Source: Sphingobacteriales bacterium
GTDB taxonomy: Bacteria; Bacteroidota; Bacteroidia; Chitinophagales; Chitinophagaceae
NCBI GenBank assembly: GCA_016200915.1
Contig: JACQDV010000083.1
Location: 32,605-96,604, forward strand
DNA length: 64,000 bases
Reading direction: 5' to 3'
Both the position numbers and the translations under genes were made by a program. Below the pieces are notes generated by a model. It was not told the DNA's origin, did not search any database, and saw nothing but the letters and a program-made list of their open reading frames with translations. Below, piece by piece: positions 1 to 7,722 of the stretch; position 1 is the first letter of the stretch; every line of letters begins with the position of its first letter.

Positions 1-11
1 AAATTAAAATC

Positions 12-38
12 CCATCGTTACAACGGTGGAATTTTTTT
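12..38 (+). terminator. Rho-independent terminator of an upstream gene
   Basis: The segment ccatcg (12-17) pairs with cggtgg (24-29, one G-U pair) and is followed by a run of seven T. It probably ends a gene lying left of the window. Confidence 0.5.
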
Positions 39-128
39 ATTTGTGTAACCAGCATTAGTTTTACTATTATACTTTTGTTCCGCCGTCTGGCGGACACTTG
101 TACGGCTCTGCTTAACTGAACATTTAAT

Positions 129-635
129 ATGAGATATTTTTTAATGGGCTTTATGGGAACGGGTAAAAGCTATTGGGGAAAACAATGGGCAGAAGTGCAT
201 GGTTTGGCTTTTTATGATTTAGATGAAGAGATTGAAAAGATAGAAGGATTAAAAGTGTCTCAAATCTTCGATTCAAAAGGTGAAGCATACTTTCGTAAGA
301 AAGAGAAGGAAGTATTACATTCCTTTTTTCAAAAAAATAATTTCATTTTATCCTGCGGTGGGGGCACCCCTTGTTTCTTCAATAACATGAGTAAGATGAA
401 TGAAAATGGTGTGACCATTTATTTGAAAACAGCTGTAGATGAATTAGTAAACCGACTCAGTCTGGAAAAAGAAACAAGACCTTTGATTAAAGGATTAACT
501 AACGAAACACTGAAAGATTATATTTCAGAAAAACTGAATGACAGGGAACCTTTTTACACTAAAGCAGTATATCATTTTAATACAGCTTATTTAAACAATG
601 ATAACTTTCAAAAAATAATCCGGCAATATGCATAA
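129..635 (+). CDS. aroK: Shikimate kinase
   Basis: Phosphorylates shikimate at the 3-OH with ATP, a step of the chorismate/aromatic amino acid pathway in the cytoplasm. The 168-aa length is normal. Visible motifs are the P-loop GFMGTGKS (residues 7-14), the substrate-binding acidic pair in YDLDEE (D30, D32), GEAYFR with R56, the CGGGTP loop (76-81), the lid arginine R117 in TRPL and R139 in NDREPFY. Its end overlaps the next gene by 8 nt, so the two are probably co-transcribed. A tacttttg box (70-77) upstream fits the Bacteroidota -7 consensus TAnnTTTG, but no convincing -33 element is at the right distance. A tccgcc/ggcgga hairpin lies in the leader. Confidence 0.95.
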   Translation: MRYFLMGFMGTGKSYWGKQWAEVHGLAFYDLDEEIEKIEGLKVSQIFDSKGEAYFRKKEKEVLHSFFQKNNFILSCGGGTPCFFNNMSKMNENGVTIYLKTAVDELVNRLSLEKETRPLIKGLTNETLKDYISEKLNDREPFYTKAVYHFNTAYLNNDNFQKIIRQYA

Positions 636-1014
636 AACATATTTGAAACTGGCAGCCATTATCGGAGCATTATCAGTTGCATTGGGAGCATTTGGTGCAC
701 ATGCATTAAAAGAAAAACTTCCCGTTGATGCATTAGCTGTTTATGAAACAGCAATACGTTACCAGTTTTATCATGTGTTTGCATTGTTAACAGTAGGTGT
801 GCTGTATAAAGGCTTTCCCAACAAATGGATAAACAATGCCGGGAAATTGTTTATTACCGGTATCATTCTCTTCTGTGGTAGTTTATACCTGCTTACTGCT
901 CTCAAAGGAATGGGTAAAGAAAACTTGAACTGGATAGGAGCTATTACTCCGTTTGGAGGATTAAGTTTTATTCTTGGCTGGGTAAGTTTGGTAATCGGAA
1001 TTTCAAAAAACTAA
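628..1014 (+). CDS. DUF423 (YgdD/TMEM256-like) membrane protein
   Basis: Small integral membrane protein of 128 aa with about four hydrophobic segments. It has the family's N-terminal pattern of a first helix rich in Ala/Gly (GALSVALGAFGAHALK) followed by an RYQFYHVFALL segment. The biochemical role of DUF423 proteins is not established. The start overlaps aroK by 8 nt, which indicates translational coupling, and the stop overlaps the converging downstream gene by 4 nt. Confidence 0.85.
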   Translation: MHKTYLKLAAIIGALSVALGAFGAHALKEKLPVDALAVYETAIRYQFYHVFALLTVGVLYKGFPNKWINNAGKLFITGIILFCGSLYLLTALKGMGKENLNWIGAITPFGGLSFILGWVSLVIGISKN

Positions 1015-2165
1015 TTATTCACTTCGTCCTGCATAGCCCTGTCAATTTTATCTTCCCAGGCAACCTGTTCTTTTTTCTTTCTTGAAAAACCCGTTTGATT
1101 GTCATAATCTTTAAGTTCAGCCATTAATGCCTTATAAATTTCATTATAAGCTTTTGAAATTTCCTGCCTCGCATTTTCAGTGGTAAGTGTTAATGCTTTA
1201 AACTTTTTGGCCAAACGCAATGTATAAACATGGGCTAATTTAAACCGGTAAAACTCGTGGTTAAGGATTGTGGCTGTCCTGGTATTACGGCCGGCATAGG
1301 ATTCAGATGGAACAAAAGCAGTAGCAATGGTGATATTAAAAATTAAGTACTGATTTTTATAGTCTGCCTCCATCTCATAAGGAATCATAATTCCGGAATT
1401 AAGTTGGTTGTCTTCATCGCCGCTGCCTCTGTAATCTTTCCAGTCAAGCATCCGGGAATCCCGGAAATAAATGGTATCCTCAGATTGATTATTATCGGCG
1501 ATGGTTACATTAATTTTAGTTCCCTTTGCAAAGTCTGGTATTTCATCAATAGCTTTTCCCATTTGTTCATCCACATGTTCCAGGTATTCTGATTCACGGT
1601 AAGCAAATAACGAATCATACGATTTCTTTTTCCCTAAAAGAGTATTGAGATAGCCGCCGCCTGAATAACTGCTTGCAGGCATTCTTTTGCCTTTATAGTT
1701 ACTGATAAACTCAATAGCATATTCAATATTGCCCTTGTCATAAAAATCTTCTCTTTGCTCGGTGATGAGGAATTTTTTGATAGAGACGATCATAGGATAT
1801 AAAGTAGTATCACGTTTTACAGCTGAGTTATAATACTGCTTAAAGCCTTCTGCAATGCCGCCTTCAAAAATTAATTTTTGCGGTTTGCCGCTTTTAGGCT
1901 GTAGCACGAAGCCGATAGAGTCCTTAAGACCAGTATTGTCTTCAACAGACTGTATATAAAAGTTCTTTGGTATGAATATTACCGAATCTGTTTTTAATTG
2001 CAGTTTCTTTGCCGGAGAAGGATCATCCTTAAGCTTTAATTCTTTTGAAAAAAAGTTAATCGGAATTTTTGTTGAAAGGGCTTTTGGTTTCGGTTTGGGT
2101 GATTGAGCAAATAAAGATGTTGTGCATACAACGATGCTGCTGATAAGAGATAAAAACTTTTTCAT
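1011..2165 (-). CDS. Secreted protein of unknown function
   Basis: Not recognised. The 384-aa product starts with a clear signal peptide (MKKFLSLIS... ending SLFAQ, residues 1-21), so it is exported to the periplasm or beyond. The mature part is Lys/Asp/Tyr-rich with a Pro/Lys stretch just after the cleavage site (SPKPKPKA), no transmembrane segment and no catalytic motif I can name. A conserved-looking patch ATILNHEFYRFKLAHVYTL (residues ~297-315) contains two His, but one sequence is not enough to call it a metal site. It converges on the DUF423 gene with a 4-nt overlap. Confidence 0.75.
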   Translation of the reverse strand: MKKFLSLISSIVVCTTSLFAQSPKPKPKALSTKIPINFFSKELKLKDDPSPAKKLQLKTDSVIFIPKNFYIQSVEDNTGLKDSIGFVLQPKSGKPQKLIFEGGIAEGFKQYYNSAVKRDTTLYPMIVSIKKFLITEQREDFYDKGNIEYAIEFISNYKGKRMPASSYSGGGYLNTLLGKKKSYDSLFAYRESEYLEHVDEQMGKAIDEIPDFAKGTKINVTIADNNQSEDTIYFRDSRMLDWKDYRGSGDEDNQLNSGIMIPYEMEADYKNQYLIFNITIATAFVPSESYAGRNTRTATILNHEFYRFKLAHVYTLRLAKKFKALTLTTENARQEISKAYNEIYKALMAELKDYDNQTGFSRKKKEQVAWEDKIDRAMQDEVNN

Positions 2166-2231
2166 CTAAGGTCGATTTTGGTACAGCGAATATAATGATT
2201 CGTTTATTATACAGGAACGATTATATTCATG

Positions 2232-2384
2232 GGGTGCATTTCAAATTTTCACAACGCATGATTCAATTGAATGAATTTAGATTAGCAGCCTTTTTATCCC
2301 CTCCCCGGAGAGGCACAGTAGTGTTTTAAAATAAAAGATTATTTCATAGGGGTGGGTCAGGGTGCGAAAATTTGAAATGCACCC
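2232..2384. repeat. Small element with 19-bp perfect terminal inverted repeats
   Basis: The sequence gggtgcatttcaaattttc at 2232-2250 is exactly the reverse complement of 2366-2384. The ~115-bp interior has no ORF and a C/G-rich patch near 2298-2315. The size and perfect ends suggest a MITE or folded repeat. It fills most of the gap between the secreted protein and the acylase gene. Confidence 0.7.
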
Positions 2385-2393
2385 TATTTATTC

Positions 2394-4442
2394 CTATTCT
2401 CCCGGATGATAAACCCGTTCCGCATGTTTCATTACTTCTTCTTTATCCAAACTCATATGTTTTGTTTTTTGCTGCAGGTATAAAAGTGTTTGATCTTTGT
2501 AATGCGGCGAGTCAGGGTGGTTGGATGCTCCAAAAGCATTTATTGATTCAATGATAGGTAATCCATCTTTTGGGAAACGAACCAGCTCAATATACGCATC
2601 ACCATAATCATTCTTCACCATACCATTTTTATAAGGCACATTGGCCATTGCTGCTAACACATCAGGTATTCCTCCCAATGGGAACTCATTATTTCCCCTA
2701 ACTAATTTTTGATAATCGCCCAATACAATTCCAATTTTGCCAAAGTATTTAAGCTGATAATTTTTTATGTATTGAAATGCATCCAGTAATTCTGCTTTTG
2801 TTAATGCTCTTGCTTGCTGACCCTTTAATTTTTCAGCAACATAATTGTATAACATTAAAAAAAAAGCAGCACCTTTATTATCTGCTTCTGAACTTTTATT
2901 CCATTGCTGGAGTGTAGTAATAATTTCTTCCACTTCTTTATAATCTGCTGCATTCATCAAATACAGTGAATCAATTTTATAGGGATAATGTAAGGTGGCG
3001 GGTAACTGGCGGTTGAATTTTATTTTTTTGAAGGTTTCAAAATCTAATTTTTCATTCTTTGGTATCAATTCATAAAACCTTGCACTGCGGTTATTGTCAT
3101 ACAATTCCCATCCAACATTTTTGTCGTAGTTAGCAGGATTAAGATTATCAGTTTTTTCTGTCGCCAAAAAAGGAGAGTGGTTGGTGTTATATAAAAATCC
3201 TGAAGGTGGATTTACATACTGAGGTAAATAACTGAACGGATAATAAGTGGTCCATAAAGTCTTAGAAGTATTGCCCGGCAATGTACTCTTCCAGTTGTAT
3301 TCAGGCGATGGATTTCTAATGGGCATTTTTCCATTGCTTACATAAAAGATAGTATCATGTTTGTCAGCATACATAATATTGAACATAGGTATGCCTGTCA
3401 TGTTCAATGCTGATTTAAATTCGGTAAAGTTTTTCGCTTTGTCCATTTGATACCATTGCTGTAATGCTTTAATATCCTGGTTGGCCGTAAGGCGGATGGC
3501 AAAAACGCCATTGGATGTTTTAATGGTAGCGCCGTATTTACTCCAGTAAACTTTTTTCTTAATGGTGATGGGAACTCCTTTTACTTTGAGTTTTACTTTT
3601 TTTACTTCCAGATCAACCCAGTTGTCATCAAACTTATATTGGTTGTTGTTATTGGGATTCATCTGCAGTTGATAGACATCTGTTTTGTCAAAATAATTTA
3701 CGGTATGTGCCCAGCCAAGGTTTTCATTAACACCATGCAGTACACAAAGTGCTCCCGGAAATAATCCACCCAAAATATTTAATCCTTCTTCACTCATCAA
3801 ATGCGCTTCATAAAAGGCAACCGGGCCTTCTAATGGCTGATGTGCATTGATGGCAAGAAAAGCTTCGCCTGTTGTTGTTTTTGATGGATGAATAGCAAAC
3901 GCATTGGAACCTCCGGAAGCGAATCCGGGAATGGTTGGGACTTTGCCACCAAACACATTTGCAATAACATTGTCAACACCTGTGATTAAACAAACAGAAA
4001 AAGTAGCAGCAGTCAAATATTCTTTTTCATTAACAGGGAAAGATTTTTTTACCATTATTTCTGAAGGATGTTTCCTGGCATAATCATTCAGCCCGGCAAT
4101 ATAACCCTGCACCATCTTTACAAATTCAGGAGAAAGGGTATTGTATTTTTCTTCTACTATTTCCCTGCATCTTAATAAGGCAACTATATAATCAGCCTGT
4201 GCTCCTTTCTTTCCAAAGGCTTTGCCCAGCAAACCTTTGCCAGAAAGAGCGATGATCTGTACCGTTTTAAAATCATCTTCTGCATGTGCCCAGGCTAAGC
4301 CATAAGCAACTTCTGCATCTGTTTTAGCAAAGATGTGTGGCACGCCAAAACTGTCCCTCGCAATAGTAATGTTTTGACAATTGATTTGAGTTAAACCAGT
4401 GAGCGATACAAAAAGGCTGATGAATAAAATTGAAATTTTCAT
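2394..4442 (-). CDS. Penicillin acylase family protein (S45 Ntn hydrolase)
   Basis: Secreted N-terminal-nucleophile amidohydrolase, 682 aa, of the penicillin/acyl-homoserine-lactone acylase family. Signal peptide spans residues 1-~20. The autocatalytic cleavage site is in FASGGSNAFAI, which would make Ser179 the nucleophile at the start of the beta chain, so the precursor splits into a ~16-kDa alpha and a ~55-kDa beta chain. The downstream ENLGWAHTVN segment matches the family's oxyanion region. Families of this type cleave amide-linked acyl side chains; the real substrate cannot be told from sequence. It stands alone in its orientation, with divergent uspA upstream. Confidence 0.9.
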   Translation of the reverse strand: MKISILFISLFVSLTGLTQINCQNITIARDSFGVPHIFAKTDAEVAYGLAWAHAEDDFKTVQIIALSGKGLLGKAFGKKGAQADYIVALLRCREIVEEKYNTLSPEFVKMVQGYIAGLNDYARKHPSEIMVKKSFPVNEKEYLTAATFSVCLITGVDNVIANVFGGKVPTIPGFASGGSNAFAIHPSKTTTGEAFLAINAHQPLEGPVAFYEAHLMSEEGLNILGGLFPGALCVLHGVNENLGWAHTVNYFDKTDVYQLQMNPNNNNQYKFDDNWVDLEVKKVKLKVKGVPITIKKKVYWSKYGATIKTSNGVFAIRLTANQDIKALQQWYQMDKAKNFTEFKSALNMTGIPMFNIMYADKHDTIFYVSNGKMPIRNPSPEYNWKSTLPGNTSKTLWTTYYPFSYLPQYVNPPSGFLYNTNHSPFLATEKTDNLNPANYDKNVGWELYDNNRSARFYELIPKNEKLDFETFKKIKFNRQLPATLHYPYKIDSLYLMNAADYKEVEEIITTLQQWNKSSEADNKGAAFFLMLYNYVAEKLKGQQARALTKAELLDAFQYIKNYQLKYFGKIGIVLGDYQKLVRGNNEFPLGGIPDVLAAMANVPYKNGMVKNDYGDAYIELVRFPKDGLPIIESINAFGASNHPDSPHYKDQTLLYLQQKTKHMSLDKEEVMKHAERVYHPGE

Positions 4443-4679
4443 ATGGTAATTTACTTAAAAAGCAGGAAAGATTCTTGTGCCGTTCTTATTGTTATGATAA
4501 ATCTCTGTTTTTTAAATGAGAAAAATCAGTGGTAAACCTTATTAAGTGAAATAGCTTAGTAGTGTAAAATGTTGTGTTATGAAATGAGCCATAAAAAATA
4601 TTCATTATTATAACAATTATACGAATATTTTTTTGGCGAATAACATGTGGCAATAATGTAAAAATTTAAAAAGAATCAC

Positions 4680-5501
4680 ATGAAAACCATTTTAGTTCCT
4701 GTTGATTTTTCTGAAACCTCTATAAATGCTGTTCGCTATGCAGCGCAATTAGCTGTACAAATTAATGGAAAAGTAATGATGCTTCATGCTTACCAGTATC
4801 CTGTTATTCACCCAATGGATAAGGGTATGGAACTGACAGACGAAGGTGTAAAAGAAATTAATTTAAAAGAACTGGCACGGATAAAGAAAATAATTGAAAC
4901 AGAAATACCATGGGTGAAGCTGGAATATCTGGTTATCAATGGAATCCTGAGTGGTGTGATCAATGTTTTTGCAGAAAATTTCCGGACGGATTTAATTGTA
5001 ATGGGATTATCCGGCGCCGGTAAAGTGAAGGAAGTACTGATAGGAAGTAATACACTGGATGTTGCCAGTAATACAAGAATCCCTGTAATTATTGTACCGG
5101 ATAAATGTAAGTTTGGGGTTGTTGAGAAAATTGCTTTAGCCACTGATTTCAGGGATGTGGTAGAGAATATTCCGGATACACAGGTAAAACGTTTTTTAGC
5201 AGCATCGGGAGCGAGACTGCATATAGTTAATGTGGATTATCATCATGAATATGCTACGGTTGATACTCCTTTCCAGTCAAGTTTGCTGGAAGCGATGTTC
5301 CAGTCATGGTCACCTGAATATCATTTTGTGGAAGACTATAATGTGCAGGAAGGGTTAAGCCGTTATATAGAAGAAAATAATATCAATATATTAATTGCTG
5401 TTCCGCATAAACATAATTTGCTGCATAAGTTGTTTATGCCAAGTCATACAAGGCAATTAGTATTTCACAGTAAGGTGCCTGTAATGGTGGTACATGAATA
5501 A
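4680..5501 (+). CDS. Universal stress protein, tandem UspA domains
   Basis: Cytoplasmic stress protein of 273 aa with two UspA folds (about 1-140 and 150-273). The first begins KTILVPVDFSETSINAVRYAAQLA and ends with a GLSGAGKVKEVLIGSNT...PVIIVP segment. This resembles the ATP-binding G-2x-G-9x-G(S/T) signature of ATP-binding Usps. The second domain is more divergent. The product resembles the tandem Usp encoded at 35585-36364. An array of 7-bp repeats begins 2 nt after its stop codon. Confidence 0.9.
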   Translation: MKTILVPVDFSETSINAVRYAAQLAVQINGKVMMLHAYQYPVIHPMDKGMELTDEGVKEINLKELARIKKIIETEIPWVKLEYLVINGILSGVINVFAENFRTDLIVMGLSGAGKVKEVLIGSNTLDVASNTRIPVIIVPDKCKFGVVEKIALATDFRDVVENIPDTQVKRFLAASGARLHIVNVDYHHEYATVDTPFQSSLLEAMFQSWSPEYHFVEDYNVQEGLSRYIEENNINILIAVPHKHNLLHKLFMPSHTRQLVFHSKVPVMVVHE

Positions 5502-5502
5502 A

Positions 5503-5572
5503 GTTTCTGGTTTCTGGTTTCTGGTTTCTGGTTTCTGGTTTCTGGTTTCTGGTTTCTGGTTTCTGGTTTTTG
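5503..5572. repeat. Heptanucleotide tandem array (gtttctg)9 plus one variant
   Basis: Nine perfect gtttctg units are followed by gtttttg. The array starts immediately after the uspA stop codon. No spacers are present, so it is not a CRISPR. Confidence 0.95.
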
Positions 5573-5604
5573 GTTGAGAAAGAATAACTGTGTAAGATAG
5601 AAAA

Positions 5605-5667
5605 TGTTCCGTAGGAACATCTCGTGGGTAGAAAAAATAAATGATTTTATGTCGTTCCGTAGGAACG
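5605..5667. repeat. Pair of gttccgtaggaac palindromes
   Basis: Two 15-bp units centred on the same sequence lie at 5605-5619 (tgttccgtaggaaca) and 5653-5667 (cgttccgtaggaacg). Their outer bases differ but stay self-complementary, which indicates selection for, or an origin as, a palindrome. The gap 5502-5817 otherwise holds only the heptamer array. Confidence 0.75.
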
Positions 5668-5817
5668 TTTGGTGTTTATAGAGAGTAATGATTGTTGAAT
5701 GATTAAAAAAATATATTGGTAATAACAATTAAGACTGATAAATGGTATTACTGAAAGGTGAAGTGAGTGACACAACAGAAGTTTAATAGTAGCATTAGAG
5801 CTAAGTAAAAAATAAAA

Positions 5818-6456
5818 TTACTTCTTCTTAAAATCTCCCCGTTTCCATGCTTTAATAAACTCATTCCATGCAGCAGGATTCAGCAGATTGATTGGAGGTT
5901 GCTGACCGGCATAATATAATTTGGCAGATTGTGCCCGCAATTGTTTATTTACTGCTTCTCTTCCATCAGCAGGTAATACGGCTGCTAATGCTCTTAACGT
6001 AGCGGCATCATTATTTTTTCGGGCAATAGAAATATCATCATCCGGTACAGGAGTATTAACAAAATCTCTTTCAAATTGTTCCCGGGTAGGTTTGGCCTTA
6101 ATAATGGTGGCGGGTAAATAAACCGTATCAGTGATCAGCAATTGAATAATGCTATACTGGTTGCCTTCAATGTTTTTTGGAATTTTTACTGTAACTGGTT
6201 TATAGCTCACATGGGTAAACTCTACAATATCACCTTTTAAAACTACAATGGAGAATACACCCTGGTTATTGGAGATAGTACCGCGGTTCTGTCCTTTTAC
6301 CATGATGGTGACACCGGGCACGGCTTTCAAACTATCGCTGGTCATTACCACACCATACAACTGCACCACAGAATCTTTCATGGTTTCGAACTGTGCGAAA
6401 GCTGATTTGGGTACAAAGAAGAGCAATAAAAAGGTGTATCGTAAAATTTTCTTCAT
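5818..6456 (-). CDS. Secreted carboxypeptidase-D-regulatory-like domain protein
   Basis: I chose the ATG at 6456 because it gives a clean signal peptide (MKKILRYTFLLLFF...AFAQ); the longer frame to 6567 adds 37 residues with no export logic. The 212-aa product carries one CarboxypepD_reg-like/beta-sandwich domain (about 27-100: VVQLYGVVMTSDSLKAVPGVTIMVKG...GTISNNQGVFSI...), as found at the N-terminus of TonB-dependent receptors, followed by a charged C-terminal region. Stand-alone versions are common in Bacteroidota and are poorly characterised. It is divergent from mrp with about 100 nt between the starts. Confidence 0.8.
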   Translation of the reverse strand: MKKILRYTFLLLFFVPKSAFAQFETMKDSVVQLYGVVMTSDSLKAVPGVTIMVKGQNRGTISNNQGVFSIVVLKGDIVEFTHVSYKPVTVKIPKNIEGNQYSIIQLLITDTVYLPATIIKAKPTREQFERDFVNTPVPDDDISIARKNNDAATLRALAAVLPADGREAVNKQLRAQSAKLYYAGQQPPINLLNPAAWNEFIKAWKRGDFKKK

Positions 6457-6513
6457 CCGGCCCAAAAATAATGGTATTACCCGAATGCGTAAACAATTAC
6501 AGCTGTTAATGGT

Positions 6514-6521
6514 TAAATTTG
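6514..6521 (+). promoter_or_regulatory. Candidate -7 box for mrp
   Basis: TAAATTTG matches the Bacteroidota TAnnTTTG consensus and would start transcription about 30 nt before the mrp ATG. No clear TTG -33 element was found. Confidence 0.35.
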
Positions 6522-6555
6522 CAGCCACAATTTTCTTTTTTAACAAATCATTGAA

Positions 6556-7650
6556 ATGACTGAACAAAAAATACTGGAAGCCCTGAGTAATGTACAGGAA
6601 CCTGATCTTGGCAAAGATCTCGTTACGCTTAACATGGTAAAAGATATAGTGATCAATGGGAATGCCGTTTCGTTTACTGTGGTACTCACTACTCCTGCCT
6701 GCCCGTTGAAAGATATGATCCGTAATGCCTGTATCAATGCCGTAAAATTGCTGGTGAATAAAGAAGCCGATGTTACGGTAAACTTTACCGCTAATACCAG
6801 CAGCAACCGTAAAGACGCAGCTACTATATTGCCTAAAGTAAAAAACATTATTGCAGTAGTGAGTGGTAAAGGTGGAGTAGGTAAATCAACGGTATCAGCA
6901 AACCTTGCATTAGCATTGGCACAGGGTGGCGCAAAAGTTGGTTTGATGGATGCTGATATTTATGGACCAAGTGTTCCTATTATGTTTGGTATCCGTGGAG
7001 AAAGACCGATGATGATGGAGATTGACGGAAAAGGAATGATTGTGCCAATTGAAAAGTTTGGAATAAAATTAATGAGTATCGGTTTATTGGTTGATGATAA
7101 GAATGCAGTAGTATGGCGTGGCCCGATGGCGAGCAGTGCTATTCGCCAATTTGTTACCGAAGTTTTGTGGGATGAGTTGGATTACCTGGTAATTGATATG
7201 CCGCCGGGAACTGGTGATATACATTTGACATTAGTACAAACAGTTCCTGTAACAGGAGCAATCATTGTTACTACACCGCAGGATGTTGCTTTGGCAGATG
7301 CAAAAAGAGCCGTAGCTATGTTTGGGCAAGCTCAGATAAAAGTTCCTATTGTTGGATTGGTAGAGAACATGAGTTATTTTACTCCTGAAGAATTACCCAA
7401 TAATAAATATTACATCTTTGGCAAAGACGGTGGTAAGCGTTTGGCCGAAGAATATGATATAGCATTCCTCGGGCAAATTCCATTGGTGCAAAGCATTCGT
7501 GAAGGTGGTGATAGTGGATTACCGATTATGATGAGTGATGATAAAATTAGCCGTAAAGCATTTGAAGATTTTGCCGGCTTAGCAGCAAGAAGTATTGCCA
7601 TGCGGAATGCACAATACCCAAGTACAAAACCATTGGAAATAGTAAGCTAA
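6556..7650 (+). CDS. mrp: Mrp/ApbC-type Fe-S cluster carrier P-loop ATPase
   Basis: Cytoplasmic ATPase of 364 aa that is thought to bind and hand over iron-sulfur clusters. An N-terminal MIP18/DUF59 domain (about 1-80, with the PACPLKD cysteine) precedes an NBP35/Mrp P-loop domain with deviant Walker A KGGVGKST (105-112), the DADIYGPS switch and VIDMPPGTGD. In the classical family, ENMSYF is followed by a CPxC cluster-binding motif. Here that position reads TPEELPNNKYYIFGKDGG, with no cysteines. I recall the same replacement in other Bacteroidota Mrp proteins, so it is probably clade-typical rather than damage. Confidence 0.93.
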   Translation: MTEQKILEALSNVQEPDLGKDLVTLNMVKDIVINGNAVSFTVVLTTPACPLKDMIRNACINAVKLLVNKEADVTVNFTANTSSNRKDAATILPKVKNIIAVVSGKGGVGKSTVSANLALALAQGGAKVGLMDADIYGPSVPIMFGIRGERPMMMEIDGKGMIVPIEKFGIKLMSIGLLVDDKNAVVWRGPMASSAIRQFVTEVLWDELDYLVIDMPPGTGDIHLTLVQTVPVTGAIIVTTPQDVALADAKRAVAMFGQAQIKVPIVGLVENMSYFTPEELPNNKYYIFGKDGGKRLAEEYDIAFLGQIPLVQSIREGGDSGLPIMMSDDKISRKAFEDFAGLAARSIAMRNAQYPSTKPLEIVS

Positions 7651-7721
7651 GAGGTTAAAAGAGTGAAAGAGGAAAGGAGATGTTTACTCTTTTTATCTTC
7701 TTTTCTCTTTTAAACTCTTAG
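7648..7721. terminator. Bidirectional terminator between converging mrp and amidohydrolase
   Basis: The segment taagaggttaaaagag (7648-7663) pairs with ctcttttaaactctta at the other end of the gap. Purine-rich and T-rich stretches between them allow termination in both directions. Confidence 0.55.
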
Positions 7722-7722
7722 C

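Noticed and set aside
2372..2554. 60-aa ORF opposite the acylase 3' end
   Set aside because: Antisense shadow of the penicillin acylase gene and of the inverted-repeat end.
5503..5572. Possible CRISPR array
   Set aside because: Contiguous 7-bp units with no spacers; no cas genes in the window.
5465..5728. ORF encoding an NQKPETR repeat peptide
   Set aside because: It is the translation of the (gtttctg) array on the opposite strand and overlaps the uspA end; no start context or conserved flank.
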